Assembly: GCA_013368375.1 (NCBI GenBank) | Contig: JAACJP010000001.1 | Span: 930,001 to 994,000 of the forward strand | DNA: 64,000 nucleotides | Source of the DNA: Tricholomella constricta | Lineage: Eukaryota; Basidiomycota; Agaricomycetes; Agaricales; Lyophyllaceae | Direction of reading: 5' to 3' | Shown here: one piece after another, positions 29,137 through 40,766 of the stretch | Numbering within the stretch: position 1 is the first letter of the stretch | How the letters are laid out: every line of letters starts with the position of its first letter | The notes under the pieces: model-generated | Told to the model about the DNA's origin: nothing | Databases searched by the model: none | What the model saw: only the letters and a program-made list of their open reading frames with translations | Program-made: the position numbers and the translations under genes

Positions 29137-31985
29137 CTACAAAGGCCAATCGAGCTTTTCGCCGAAGTTCCAGTGGACAGCTTTGATGGACGTGTACTCA
29201 TCGAGCGCATAGCTCCCAAGTTCGCGACCTATGTGCACAACCTTGATAAGGGGATTACAAAAGTTCGTGATTTGCAACAGACCGATTCCAGACTGCTTTT
29301 TGCCCCCAAATGGTACATTGTTGTTGAGAATGTTATACTGATTGACCCAGATCTACGAGAATGATCCCATCAGTGTGAATTGCTGAGGGCATATTGCGGC
29401 GGAAATGCGGGGGGTAGGGTAGAGGGTCTGGGTGACTGACCGTGCCGGCCTCGAGGGCTGACGAAACGCGCATACACTGGTTAGCGTCGTCTGTGATGAC
29501 AAGGGGGGATCAATTTCTGGCGCCTGGAAACCAGGTGGAGATTGCCCAGACATACTTGAGTGAAGGCCTGCGCCCAATCCATAGCTTGTATCATTTGCCA
29601 GAGCGATGGCTTCATCTTCAGTACTGAATCGACCGACCGACAATACCGGACCAAAGATCTAAGAACCCAAGAACCATCATGTCAGGGTGGAATGAGGCGT
29701 CTACAAGAGCCTCGTTTCTGGTTACTGACCTCCTCCTTTACCTGTTGAGTCGCGACATTAATCAGCAGGGCTACGGAAATTTCTTATCATTGACTGTCCT
29801 CACAATTTTCATTTCGGGCCGGATCTCTGTAAAAACTAGAAAACGAATGTTCGGGCTCAATAGCAAGATGAATAAATCGCAATATGGAGACTCACTCGTA
29901 GGCTCGACAAAAAATCCTTTTCCTGATCGTTTAGCACCACCGAGGATCGCCTTAGCACCTTCTTGCTTCCCCGCCTCGATGTAACCCCAAACCTTATCGT
30001 ATTGGCCTTTAGAAACCTGTCGAGCGTGAAATTCGCATGCAATAGATAAAAGACCTGTAAAATAAATCAACGCACCACCGGACCGCCTCCCGACTTCTCA
30101 TCCAGCCCATCGCCGATCACCTGTGCTTTCACCTTCGACACAAGCAGAATGATAAATTTATCGTACACCGTGTCCTGAACATAAACTCGTGATCCTGCGG
30201 TACAATCTTGGCCAGAGTTGTAGCATATCCCGAGCGCGGCCCAATTGGCAGCTGAAAGAACCCGATCGAATCAGTCTCACACATTCCACAAGAAGGCCAG
30301 GATAAGATATGCCCAAGAAAAGGCAAACTGCAAGTGGATCCAGACAAGCGCCCCACTGTGCTCCAAATCGAGGGCGTTGGTCTCGTTGAGTCGGAGCTCC
30401 GACAGCCACGTTGTAACTAGCATGCGAACACACCGCGCGCAACGACCCTAGTCCTTGTCATAACCGGCATTTCTCCGCCACTGCGCAAACTCAGGACACC
30501 TTTACTTAAGGTGAAAGGAGGTATGGCCCGAACAGGTGTAAAGATGATCCGGATATTGCATAACGACGGACACGGGAAGTCGGCAACTTTTGACTTACCT
30601 TGATCCAGGTCGGCGGATTCAAAAACAAGATGTGGAGACTTTCCTCCAAGCTCGAGTGAAACCTGGTGTTCGGCTTCGCGTCAGAGATCGCAGCCAGGAA
30701 ATGAGGAGAAGACCAGGACCTTCTTCAGATTACTTTTGGCTGCAGCCTCCATCACCTTGCGGCCAGTGATCGTGGAGCCAGTAAAGGCCACCTTATCAAC
30801 ATCGGGGTGTGCAGCCAGCGCAGCGCCACCAACAGGGCCCAAAGAAGGGACCGTGTTGATCACGCCAGGTGGAAAGCTATCAAAATGTATAAATCTAACT
30901 AACAAAGGTTTGGACGAACAGCCTTACCCTGCCTCCTTGACAAGTTCAGAGAGTTTCTAAAAACATCGTTCTGAGATTCGACGCTGGCTAAGTACGACGG
31001 AGCAACGGAGTACGCACAAGCGCCGTCAAGGGACAAAGTTCCGACGGCTTCATGACGATTGTACAGCCTACCGCCAATGCAGGTGCAACTTTCCATGCCC
31101 TACTGGGGTTGAGACTACACCGCAGACTTTCAAAGCAGATGAAAAACTGACCACATGTTGATGGGATAGTTCCACGGTATACTATGGATATAGTCAGACT
31201 CCGAAATCAGAAGTGCACAAGAGCCATACATCTGACCGCAAACACCAATTGGATCGTGACGGGTGAAAGCAAGTTTGGTCTTGTTGTCGACTTCGAGGGT
31301 CTGTGAGATACGCTCAGGTATAGCGTCGAAATGGGAAAACAAAAACGATGCGTACCTGGCCGATTATCTTGTCAGCCCATCCGGCATAGTACCTGAGGCA
31401 TTGTACACTGTCCCCAATATCGAAGTCCCTCAAAAAAAGAAAGCCTGAGTATGGCATTCAGATTCCAGAAAGACGTTCTCACCTCGCAATTCTGGACGGC
31501 TTCCCGTTGTTCAGCGCCTCTAACTCAGAGAGCTCCTGAGCATCCCTCTCAATCAGGTCAGCAAGTTTGTGAATCAACTTCGATCTTTCAAATCCGGTAA
31601 CATTCTTTCCCCAGGTGGTTCTGAAGGCATTTCGAGCAGCAGCGACAGCGAGATCGATGTCCTTGGGCGATGCTTCGATTCGTCAGTTGAGTCAGGAAAC
31701 AACGGAAAACGCCTCAATCGTACCGGCAACGACAGAACATATAACATCCTCTGTAGCAGGATTCACGGCGCTGACCTTCTTGTTAGCTTATCGGACCTCA
31801 ATGGATAAACTTGGGACAAACTGGATCAAATCCTTGGAATCAACCGATGCCACGAACTCGTTGTTGATAAAAAGGCCCGTAGGCACAGTAATTTGTTTGT
31901 TGATCGCCGGAATGTTAACGATTACGGGCTGGGCCATTGTGTAGTTGCGAACAGATTTGAAGATGGGTAGGACACTGCGAAGCAT
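29137..31985 (-). CDS. NAD(P)-dependent aldehyde dehydrogenase, probably mitochondrial
   Basis: Oxidises aldehydes to carboxylic acids. It is split by many introns, but every junction I checked keeps frame. In order from 31985: [16 protein letters not shown] (basic, presequence-like), [12 protein letters not shown] (alternative start at 31937), NPATEDVI, then [43 protein letters not shown] (Rossmann part), [24 protein letters not shown], the catalytic glutamate in SLELGGKSP, the catalytic cysteine in [24 protein letters not shown], and the C-terminal [16 protein letters not shown] ending at 29137. Oddities are a 12-nt micro-exon (29730-29741, VKEE) and one large intron of about 345 bp (30246-30600) among introns of about 50 bp. 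Two start sites could give mitochondrial and cytosolic forms. Confidence 0.9.
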
Positions 31986-33035
31986 CTTAGGTCGTCGTCG
32001 GCTCCGATGTATCAGCTGATGACGCGTGACAACGAAGTTGAGCCCAGAGTTCAGCTCTGAGCTGGTACTTAGCGGGAGTCGCGAGCGGAACGACCAGGGT
32101 AAAGAGTGAAATCGACGTCACGATGTCTGCGCGTCGGACAGGTATGTAACGTACTCAGGGTTGCGGTGATGGCATATGTAACATTTTGTCTATGAAGCCA
32201 TTCACAACATTTTCTGACTCTGTGCCTTCCAGTTCTCCTTGTTAGACATTATCAGAGGCAGGATCTGCAAGATGAAGACGACGCCGTATGTAGCCGATCA
32301 CTTCGCCTATGTCTGGGAACTACTTTCTTGGACTTTCTCCCCAGCAACTGGGCGCCCGAGGCACAAGTGAATCGCGCAATCAGATACGCGTTTAGCCAAC
32401 CTGCAAATCGGCTCTGACGCGATGGTGGTCCTCCGTTACAAGAGGATTTGACGATGCCCATACACAACCGCATGGCGTTGGTAAGTCTAAACCACATGTA
32501 CATCAGGGTCAATGTATCTTATGGAGATTCTGATAGATAGCTTGTCTCGGACCGCCTGAAGCCTGAGGCACCCGGGAATTTGTCGATCTGCGACTTTGGG
32601 CCACCTCGTGATTCGGCCCGCATAGATTAGATCCAATATGGCGAGCATTCTCTGATGCAATTTCTGAAGACCTCGCGGGTTGCCCGCAGGGCACTCACTT
32701 CTCTGCTTGTGCTCCAAGGGCAATTATCGTCTTGGTCTTGTCGTGCCAAGCTATACTCCGGGTTGCGAATGCACTGATAACCCAGTCAACAAACATGGAC
32801 AACATGTGAACGACGTTCTGCCTCTCGTGGAGCACGATAATTGCATCAACTTGTGACTATGGCCAGCGGACTTTGCGAGGACGGCTACAAGTTTGCATAA
32901 CAGCCATCCATACGATTTATCATTAACCGCATGCATCGATGCCCAATTCAAGAGGTTAAAAGGCTGCAGTTCGTCGTCCCAACTCTTTAAGAGAATTCCT
33001 ACGGTTTTCTCGCCTGAGAATTACGCGGAACAGAC
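31986..33035. other. Divergent intergenic region, ALDH and fungalysin
   Basis: About 1 kb between two divergently transcribed genes, presumably holding both promoters. Only short ORFs without recognisable features occur here. Confidence 0.5.
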
Positions 33036-35469
33036 ATGGTGGCCTTCAACAAATTCTTCGCTTCTGTCTTTCTCGCCGTCGTCTACGCTTCCGTGACTGA
33101 GGCCGCACCATGGCCCGGCTCTGTCAAACACGCAACCCACCGGTCGAGGAAAGTTGGTCGTGGAGTGGCTCTCGAGGCATTCCATCCCGAGACCAGCTTC
33201 CAGGTATATCCATTCGCCCCCCATATTTTGTCTAATGGCTGATGGTGCTGGGAAGACATTCGGTGACGGGTTGGACCAACCTGCCTCATTTTCCCCTATG
33301 GGAATCGAGGATTCGGCTGTGTCCTTCGTTCAGTCCCAACTTAACGTCCCTTCAAGTGATATTGGTTACAAGAGTGGCTATTCGACAGAGACAGGCAAAT
33401 ATGCCTACGTCAAGCAATATCATGTCCGTTTTCATGATCGAAAGTCCCGGTTTTGTACTCACACTCGTATTACAGAACGGTGTTCCATTCGCCAACGCAG
33501 TCGCCAATATTGCGTGGAAAGGCAACAAGGTTGTCTCCTTTGGGTCTTCGTTCGTGAAGAAGAGTATGTTTGTTGATTAATCCCATGGTGCTATAGCTAA
33601 CGAAATCTGTTAGCAAAAATTGCGCCTTCCAAGCCCACTGTAGATGTCAAAGCAAGCATTGCTAAGGCCGAGGAAGTGCTTGAGGGCAAATACAATGATC
33701 ACCCTCCCTCCCTCGAATACCTTGCACGGCCCGACGGAACCGTTTCCCTCGTACATGTCGTTCAGATCCGAAACGAGGAAGCCGGAACCTGGTATGAGGC
33801 CTTCGTAGACGCTCATTCTGGGGACGTACTGTCCGTAACTGACTTCGTCGCCGACGCTGCGGTAAGTTAATAACATATCTATTCCACGACTTTACTGACG
33901 GCAATTGGACAGTATCGTGTCCTTCCGCTTTCTAAACAGACTCTTCCCGAGGGGTTGGAGACTTTGACAAACCCTCAAGATCTTTTAGCTTCCCCTTCGG
34001 GATGGCACACTGTCGGGACCACCAGCACAACCACTACCGCGTGAGTTTATTCTACAGCCGCAGTTTGTTATGTGCTAACATATCTTCCACGCAAAGGGGT
34101 AACAACGTGGTGGCCTACAAATCGACACAGAGCTCTGTCACATCTCAGAGCTCTTCAGGCCTTGTTTTCAATTACTCCTATGATGCTTCCCAGGCACCTT
34201 CGTCCACTAACAACCTCAATGCTGCACGAGTCAATGCCTTCTATGCCATCAACACAGTTCATGATTTCGCATACCGTTATGGATTTACTGAGGCCGCCTT
34301 CAATTTCCAGTCCGATAACATGGGCAAAGGTGGCAGGGGGAATGATCGTGTGTTGATGTCTGTCCAAGATTCTGGAGGAACCAACAACGCGAACTTCGCT
34401 ACACCTCCTGAGTATGTTTTGTTTGTATCGCGTCATCACAACCCTAAGCTGACAGTTCCTCTCAACAGTGGCCAATCTGGAACCTGCCGCATGTACGTTA
34501 TCTTCTTCCTGGATTTCTCTCTGCCGGTCTTGATGAAGATGGTTATTAGGTATATATGGACTTACACGAGCGTAAGTGTTCTCTGCAGACATCTGTTATC
34601 ACGTTCTCATCTGCAAGGATAGCCTAACCGCGATGGATCTATGGAGAACGACATCATCGTGCACGAAATGACCCATGGAATCACCAACCGAATGACTGGT
34701 GGAGGCACTGGACGTTGCTTGCAGACTACGGAGGCCGGGGGAATGGGCGAAGGCTGGTCAGACGCTCTGGCTGAGTACGTACACCTCGGTTCGGAATGGT
34801 TTAACTCTCCACTGAGAGGATTGTCATTGATCAGGTGGACTGAGCACAAGTCAAGTGCAGTTCCCGACTACGTCCTGGGACAATATGTGACCAACAACGC
34901 TAAGGGAATTCGCAAATATCCGTACTCTACCTCTACGTGCGTTGCGTTCATCACAGCCATCGCCGATGACCCTTACACGAGTACCCAGAACCACGAATCC
35001 GCTGAGGTACTCGAGTATCAAGGCCCTCAACGAAGTCCACAGTAGGTCTATGGATTCCTTCATACGCCGTCATCCCAGCGACCTTTTTTCGTAGACATTG
35101 GTGAAGTCTGGGCCAATATGTTGCACAACGTTTATGCCGCTCTTGTTGCGAAATACGGATTCTCTACCACGGCAAAGACGAACCCCAGCGGCACTGAAGG
35201 GAACATCGCCTACATGCATTTGTTCATTGACGCTCTTTCGCTGCAGCCCTGCAACCCTACTTGTTAGTTCTGCTTGTGACTTTCGATTCCACCTGTTTTT
35301 TGACGAACATTTGACAGTCGTCTCTGCTCGGGATGCTTGGATCCAGGCTGATGCTAACCGGTATGGCGGTGCCAACAAATGCCTGCTTTGGAAAGCATTT
35401 GCCGGCCGCGGTCTCGGAGTTGGGGCTGCAGGCTATGTTGACTCCTCGGCTGTCCCTTCTGGCTGCTGA
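33036..35469 (+). CDS. Secreted fungalysin metalloprotease (peptidase M36)
   Basis: Extracellular zinc endopeptidase made as a pre-proprotein. Thirteen exons with GT-AG borders give 595 residues, the usual fungalysin length: 33036-33203, 33256-33423, 33476-33563, 33614-33861, 33913-34040, 34097-34411, 34469-34492, 34550-34571, 34623-34774, 34835-34936, 34989-35041, 35095-35262 and 35318-35469. A signal peptide (MVAFNKFFASVFLAVVYASV) is followed by the FTP-type propeptide (TFGDGLDQPASF, AYVKQYHNGVPFANAVAN). The catalytic part holds the zinc site HEMTH (about residues 401-405), with the third ligand in EGWSD (about 430). It ends in a Cys-containing tail (NKCLLWKAFAGRGLG). I see no lesion. Likely a nutritional protease. 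Confidence 0.93.
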
Positions 35470-35957
35470 GAGTCCGTATTCAATGCAAATTTAACGCTCT
35501 GTGTATCCAATCTTATGTATCACAAATGACATAAAATTATGTTACATTTAGGCCCGACAGTATACATCTCCGCCTCCTTAAAATCGGCAAGGGTATAGGT
35601 GGGTCGCGAAAAACGTAGATTACATTGCAAATAACGATTTTGTCTCGTGTATGATGTGATCTTTTTAGGAGGAGACGAGGGTTTGGGGGCGGAGCAGCTG
35701 GAGACACCGGGCTTCAGAAGACATGGCCGAGCCTGCGAGTGCCATGTTACCCGGTCGGAGTCTTACCGCCAGACTGCGAACATCATCGAAATGAAAATAT
35801 GTAGAGCGTTTGAAAGAAACTACGACAAATAAACAAAACATCCATGTTATGCTACTGCTAGTACTTGAATAGCCGTGAGTAGAAGGTATACAAGGCGGCA
35901 TAGAGCTATAAAATGCTGTCTGTGTGATCCTCTGATAAACAAGAATCTGAGAGGGAA
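35470..35957. other. Intergenic
   Basis: About 490 bp between convergent genes. No gene recognised. Confidence 0.5.
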
Positions 35958-37481
35958 TCAAACCAGACCACTCCCGGCCATCTTGACGGTATCGCACACG
36001 ACCCGCACGGCCTCGCCCCAGGCCCTGCCCAGGACGCCAATTTCCCTTTCTCCTTGCAAACGCCTCCTAGCCAATTCTACATTGTTGCCAGCACCACTAG
36101 ATCCGTATAGGGCCTTGCGTCTGCGATGTCGGGCCCGCAGTGTCAGCGAAACGAGTGGCAAGGCGATGAAGATCAAGAAAAATGTGGAGACGTTGGACGT
36201 CGTTAGATAAGGCGTCAGGGAGGCTTTTATGAGCGCATAGGTGCTGAGGTTCGCGGGCCTTAGAGAGGCTGCTTGAGGAGGTGACCTCGGAAATGACGAG
36301 AGATTGCTGGAGAAGGAGGTAGATGAGGTATCAGCGGTCCGCGACCTCAATACAGGACGTTGAAAAGACTGGCGAGGGGTGGCGGTAGAGTCGGAGGAGA
36401 GAGAGGTTGTTGATTCGTTGGCGGCTACTAGGGGAGTAGGAGTTGAGTGATGTTGTTGGGGACCACGAACGGTGGAGGGGACAACAGTATTTGTGGAAGT
36501 AGTGGATAGGGAGGATGAAGAAGAGGACGAGGAGGGAGCTGGTGAACAAGATCTCGAGGACCATGGAGCCTTGGGTGAAGATAGTAAGGTAGCGTCAGCG
36601 TATTGAAGAGACGACCTTGCTTCCGCTTGGAGGGATTTCAGCGCCTTTTTAAAACTCTGTCAGGCGAGATAGTCAGTAGTTATAAGAAATGAGAAATAGA
36701 CGACACCTACCTCCCGGGAAGCTGCAGATAGTTCTCCTTCATATTCTAAAAACTCCTGGGCATAATCCCACTGCTCCAGCTTCGACAAAATTTGAAGACA
36801 GTAAAGTTCCAAGACTTTCTCATACCCGCCTCCTGTGGCCTCTCCATCCCGGAGTGTTGAAAAAGATACATCTCTTCGAGAGAGCCAATCTTCAATGATG
36901 ATACGGCCGACGTCTGGGCAATCCACCCGGAGACTGGAGTAGACCAGAGTGATGAGGACCTGGGATGGCAGGTACGCTGAATTGGCATTCTGCTTTTCAT
37001 TGACAGGGGTAAAGAGAGCAAGAGAGCGGGCATGAAGAGTAGTTAGCAAAGCCTGCGGTGTTTGGACTTGCTTTTCCTTTAGTGGTTCTGGTAAGGCGTC
37101 ATGCGATGAAGGCGGCGAGGTATACACTGTGGATTCCAGCGTTATGCGGAGTATGTCCCATTTGCGTCGCTGGTCTGAGAGAGCGTCCGGAGTTACATCC
37201 GGTGGATAAATGATTGCAAAAGCAGCTTCTATCAAGGAATGTGTAAGTGGGATGTCGCGAAGTAAGAATGCGCGCGCTGCGCGGTTGTACAGCGTCCGCA
37301 ATGTGGCTATCGTCGTTGCTATTGGGGGCGAGGAGAGCGTAGCGGTGACGGGTATCGTTCCTTTGAGTGAGATTTGGCTCGAGTACGTCGCCTTAGTGAG
37401 CGTGCTCGTCGCGGTTGGCATTGAGGAAGGGTCAACTGGTGAACAAGTTCCAAAGTTAACGACAAGCCGGACGGTATTCAC
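35958..37481 (-). CDS. Predicted tail-anchored-like membrane protein (Pex26-like architecture)
   Basis: Two exons, 37481-36711 and 36656-35958, joined by a 54-bp GT-AG intron, give 489 residues in one frame. The N-terminal half is helical and repeat-like (LYNRAARAFLLRDIPLTHSL, YEKVLELYCLQILSKLEQWD). The middle is a Ser/Thr/Pro-rich low-complexity stretch including a serine run. Near residue 420 a single hydrophobic segment (VSTFFLIFIALPLVSLTL) is followed by a basic RARHRRRK and about 50 more residues. A helical cytosolic part with one C-terminal membrane span recalls the peroxisomal anchor Pex26/Pex15, but I recognise no diagnostic motif, so that is a guess from architecture. Confidence 0.55.
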
Positions 37482-37632
37482 ATGTTCCGGCTTTAGTCAC
37501 GTGATCAATGGGCTAGACCACCAAAGATTTGTACTCCCAGTGTTGGCAATGCCAGTAGCTTACCCGTGTTAACCACGAATCCCACGAAACATGGCTTGCG
37601 TGAACAGTCAGGCGAAGGAACATAAAGCATTA

Positions 37633-38248
37633 CAGCGCTTCCGGAAAGTAATGAGAATGGGATTTTTTTTTTTTTGCCATTTCCTTTTATGGAATCACTG
37701 TATTTTGCAACACACACGTCTGTACATTACCTGCAATCGATAAAATATACGGCTTTACACTGATTCTCCGCAATGGTAAATCCAAGGTAAATCAAGCAAT
37801 CAGCAGAGACCTCAAAGAATGTGGGAATTTGGATGGGATAAGTCGTCAACACCGTGCTTGGTGTCTCGTGTGCTAGCCTCTACAGGCCTCTACCATTGGC
37901 GAGCCCTCTCTTTGCCGAATTCAATGCTGTTGTTAGGCCTCCTTCTCTTCTCATAGGATGTCCGTGAATTATTGTACAAGCTGTCATCAAACCAGTCTAC
38001 AACAACGAAGCCGACTACATAATTGGACGAGCTCGTCTGGTGGCACACCATTCAAGTGCGGCTTTTCAGCATTAATTTGGTCAGTTCTTGCTGAATACCA
38101 TCTAACTCAGCATGAAGAGACGTGAAGAAGAGGGTCTACTTGTGGTACAGATGATGTCGAGCGAGAATGACGGTAATTCTGACATGTCCAAATATGGCAA
38201 CTGTCCAAAAAAAAAAAATCACATTCTCATTACTTTCCGGAAGCGCTG
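37633..38248. mobile_element. MITE with TA target duplication (Tc1/mariner-like)
   Basis: 616 bp bounded by inverted repeats of about 40 bp starting CAGCGCTTCCGGAAAGTAAT, each followed inward by a homopolymer T (left) or A (right) run. TA dinucleotides flank both ends (37631-37632 and 38249-38250). There is no transposase ORF, so it would need a partner in trans. Confidence 0.8.
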
Positions 38249-38304
38249 TAAAAGAAAAACAAGGAGAATAAAATTAGTAAGAGAAAAAGGGAGTGGTGGG
38301 AGGG

Positions 38305-38498
38305 CCGAGAAAAGTATTCTAGTGATAACTTCCGGTAAGAGAGGAGAACGCGACGCGTGAAGACGCGTTGCCAGCCGGAGAGTAAGCGTAGGTATTTCTG
38401 AGAAGTTGATGGTTCTAGATCAAGGGGCGTGAGAGCTTCGCCCGTCACGCCCAAAATGTGTCCCTCTTCATCCCGTCCCTCCTTTCAAAGGACGTTCA
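38305..38498 (-). repeat. Ngaro II terminal direct repeat (presumed A2)
   Basis: Matches 49806-49999 with only a handful of differences, in the same orientation. It contains an 8-bp hairpin GGGCGTGA/TCACGCCC near 38424-38452. Confidence 0.75.
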
Positions 38499-38552
38499 TT
38501 TCGTTTGTTCCTAGCTCGGTTTTCTCCAGAATATAATTCTATTAAATACTCG

Positions 38553-38893
38553 TGTTAGAATTCGACCTATATTGAGGCTAGAATAGACAGAGGAAGATAT
38601 AAACCTCAGTCCGATATAAGTGACTCTATTTCCGTACCTAGAATAGACAGAGGAAGATATAAACTACGGTACGTCAATAATGTAAGTGTGTATGATAAAT
38701 AGAAACTGTACTCACTCTCAGTCCGATATAAGTGACTAAGGGCATTAGGTATGGTATGTATGTATATATATGTATAATGTGCTTTGTCTATCTAACGATG
38801 AAAGGGAATGGAAAGACTTGAAAGAGTCCTTTGATCGCGCGTGTACGCTCGATCAGGCGGGGTCGCGTTACGGTGCTGAACCAGATCTCAACA
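38553..38893 (-). repeat. Copia LTR (3' in element sense)
   Basis: 341 bp. It carries a 60-bp tandem-type insertion absent from the other LTR and differs from it by three transitions otherwise. The internal side (38894-38905) reads GAGGAGGAG on the minus strand, a good polypurine tract. Confidence 0.9.
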
Positions 38894-38938
38894 CTCCTCC
38901 TCACCGTAAAGCGGCTCCTCCTCGCATGGAATTCCGGG

Positions 38939-39844
38939 TTATCGCAGGCCTAGCATGTATCGAAGGCGATTGAACTGGGGTAGAGGCAGGGCCTTAGTGA
39001 ATAGGTCGGCGACGTTGTCCTTCGTATTGATGTATCGTACGGTTAACTCCTTGGATGCGACACGTTCACGGAGGAAATGATATTTGATATCAACATGCTT
39101 GACTCGAGCGTGTAGGAGAGGGTCTTCAGAGAGGTTGATTGCGGCATTATTGTCACATAGGATTGTCGTGGCGTCGGCTGGTGGTAAGTCGATCGCGGTG
39201 AGAAGGGCCCTTAGCCATATGCATTCCTGTGCTGAATCAAAGGCCGCCATGTATTCGGCTTCACACGAAGATGCAGCGACGGTCTTCTGTTTTCGCGATG
39301 CCCACGAAATGGCGCCAGATCCCAGAGACCAGGTGTAGCCGCCGACGCTTCGACGAGTATCAAGACAGTTGGCCCAGTCAGAATCTGTGAAGCCTATGAG
39401 GGATGTAGTGTCGACGCCTCCCAGGTGGAGTTTGAGATTCCTAGTTCCTTTTAAGTAGCGAACGAGGCGGATAGCAGCGTTCCAGTAGAGATACGAGTAG
39501 GAGTCCAGGTAATGCGTTAGCTGTTGTACCGCGTATTGAATGTCGGGGCGCGTCGAGATGGCAAGGTATAGCAGACAGCCAACGAGTGAGCGATACGGGA
39601 GTTTGTCGATAGCGTCTCGTTCCGCGGGCTCGAGTTTGGAGCGGTCAACGCGACGGAGTTTTAGTCCAGGCTCCATCGGTGATGAGAGGGGGGTGGCGTC
39701 TTTCTGTCCAAATAGGGAGATAGTCTTATCGATTAGGGCGGTCTGGGATAATCGAACAGCGCGGTTCGGTCGGTCCCATTCGACAGTGATTCCGACGATG
39801 TAGCGGGGTGTGCCCAGATCTGAAATTGTCCAGGAGGATCGCAT
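38939..39844 (-). pseudogene. pol: Copia RT end and RNase H segment
   Basis: This is the last part of pol in its own frame: IVGITVEWDRPNRAVRLSQ, then YLKGTRNLKLHLGG, SWASRKQKTVAASSCEAEY and VKHVDIKYHFLRERV, the hallmark Copia RNase H motifs. The preceding RT segment is in another frame. Alignment of the join (VSSKEENV then FKEQMRSSW) points to a one-base indel near 39850. Confidence 0.85.
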
Positions 39845-40766
39845 TTGTTCTTTGAAATGACATTTTCCTCCTTAGAGCTCACTATTGACAGAAAATCGTC
39901 CACATGGACTGCCGTTATGATTGTACCTGTTTCGGACTTCCGGTAGTAGACGCAGGACTCGCAGGCGAGCCGGGTGAATCCCCATTTGAGCATGTTCTCA
40001 TTGAGGGTTCGATTCCAGATACGACCCGCTTGCTTCATCCCGTACAGTCCGCATTGTAGACACCAGACCCAGTCTTCCTTACCTGGTTCTTCGAATCCCT
40101 TGGGTTGACGCATATAGATGGTCTCCTCCTCGGGTAGAAGCCCGTATAAGAAGGCGGTCTTTACGTCGACTTGCATTGCGTCCCATCCCATGGTGGCAGC
40201 AAGGTGGAGAAGTATTCTCCAGGATTCCATGCGCGCAGTCGGTGAGGTCGTTTTGGTATAGTCCTGACCGTATACCTGTTCGTACCCCTTTAGGACAATA
40301 CGTACTTTATGGTGCGTGATGTTTCCGTCTTCATCTCGTTTGGTTGTGAAGACGGGCTTGCTTTGGTGGATCTTATGGCCTTGTGGGACCTCCGAGAGGG
40401 GGATGCAACGGTAGACGTTCATATCTTTGAGGGATTTTAGTTCGTCCCTGTAGCCAGCTTCCCATTTGTCGGCGTTGGGAGAGGACTTAGCTTCCTCCCA
40501 AGTCCGCGGGTCTTCCTCGAAGTCTCCGGATGCCGGATTGATGGCGCCGGTTTCAATTATAGCCGCTAGGATCGCGTGAGCCCGATCATGATCGAGACCC
40601 TTGATGCTGTTCGGATCATTGTGATCGGGGAGCGCTTCCCGTTGTTCCGTTGCGACGTGTTTGAGTTCATCCAGGATCTTCTTCCGCTCTGCCCATTCGG
40701 ACTTAACTCTCTCTGCCGCTTCCTTCGACTCGCGGACGGCCTTAGCTGTGCGGTCTCAGGAGGGTT
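39733..40766 (-). pseudogene. pol: Copia reverse transcriptase segment
   Basis: The frame is open from about 40740 to 39733. It includes FTTKRDEDGNITHHKVRIVL, MQVDVKTAFLYGLLPEEETI, LYGMKQAGRIWNRTL and the catalytic VHVDDFLSI (DD near 39890). The upstream integrase ORF ends at 40766 in another frame, so at least two frameshifts separate the pol pieces and no full Pol can be made. Confidence 0.85.

Noticed and set aside
35958..37481. Firm call of PEX26 for the tail-anchored-like protein
   Set aside because: Only the architecture (helical part plus one C-terminal membrane span) supports it. No diagnostic motif seen.
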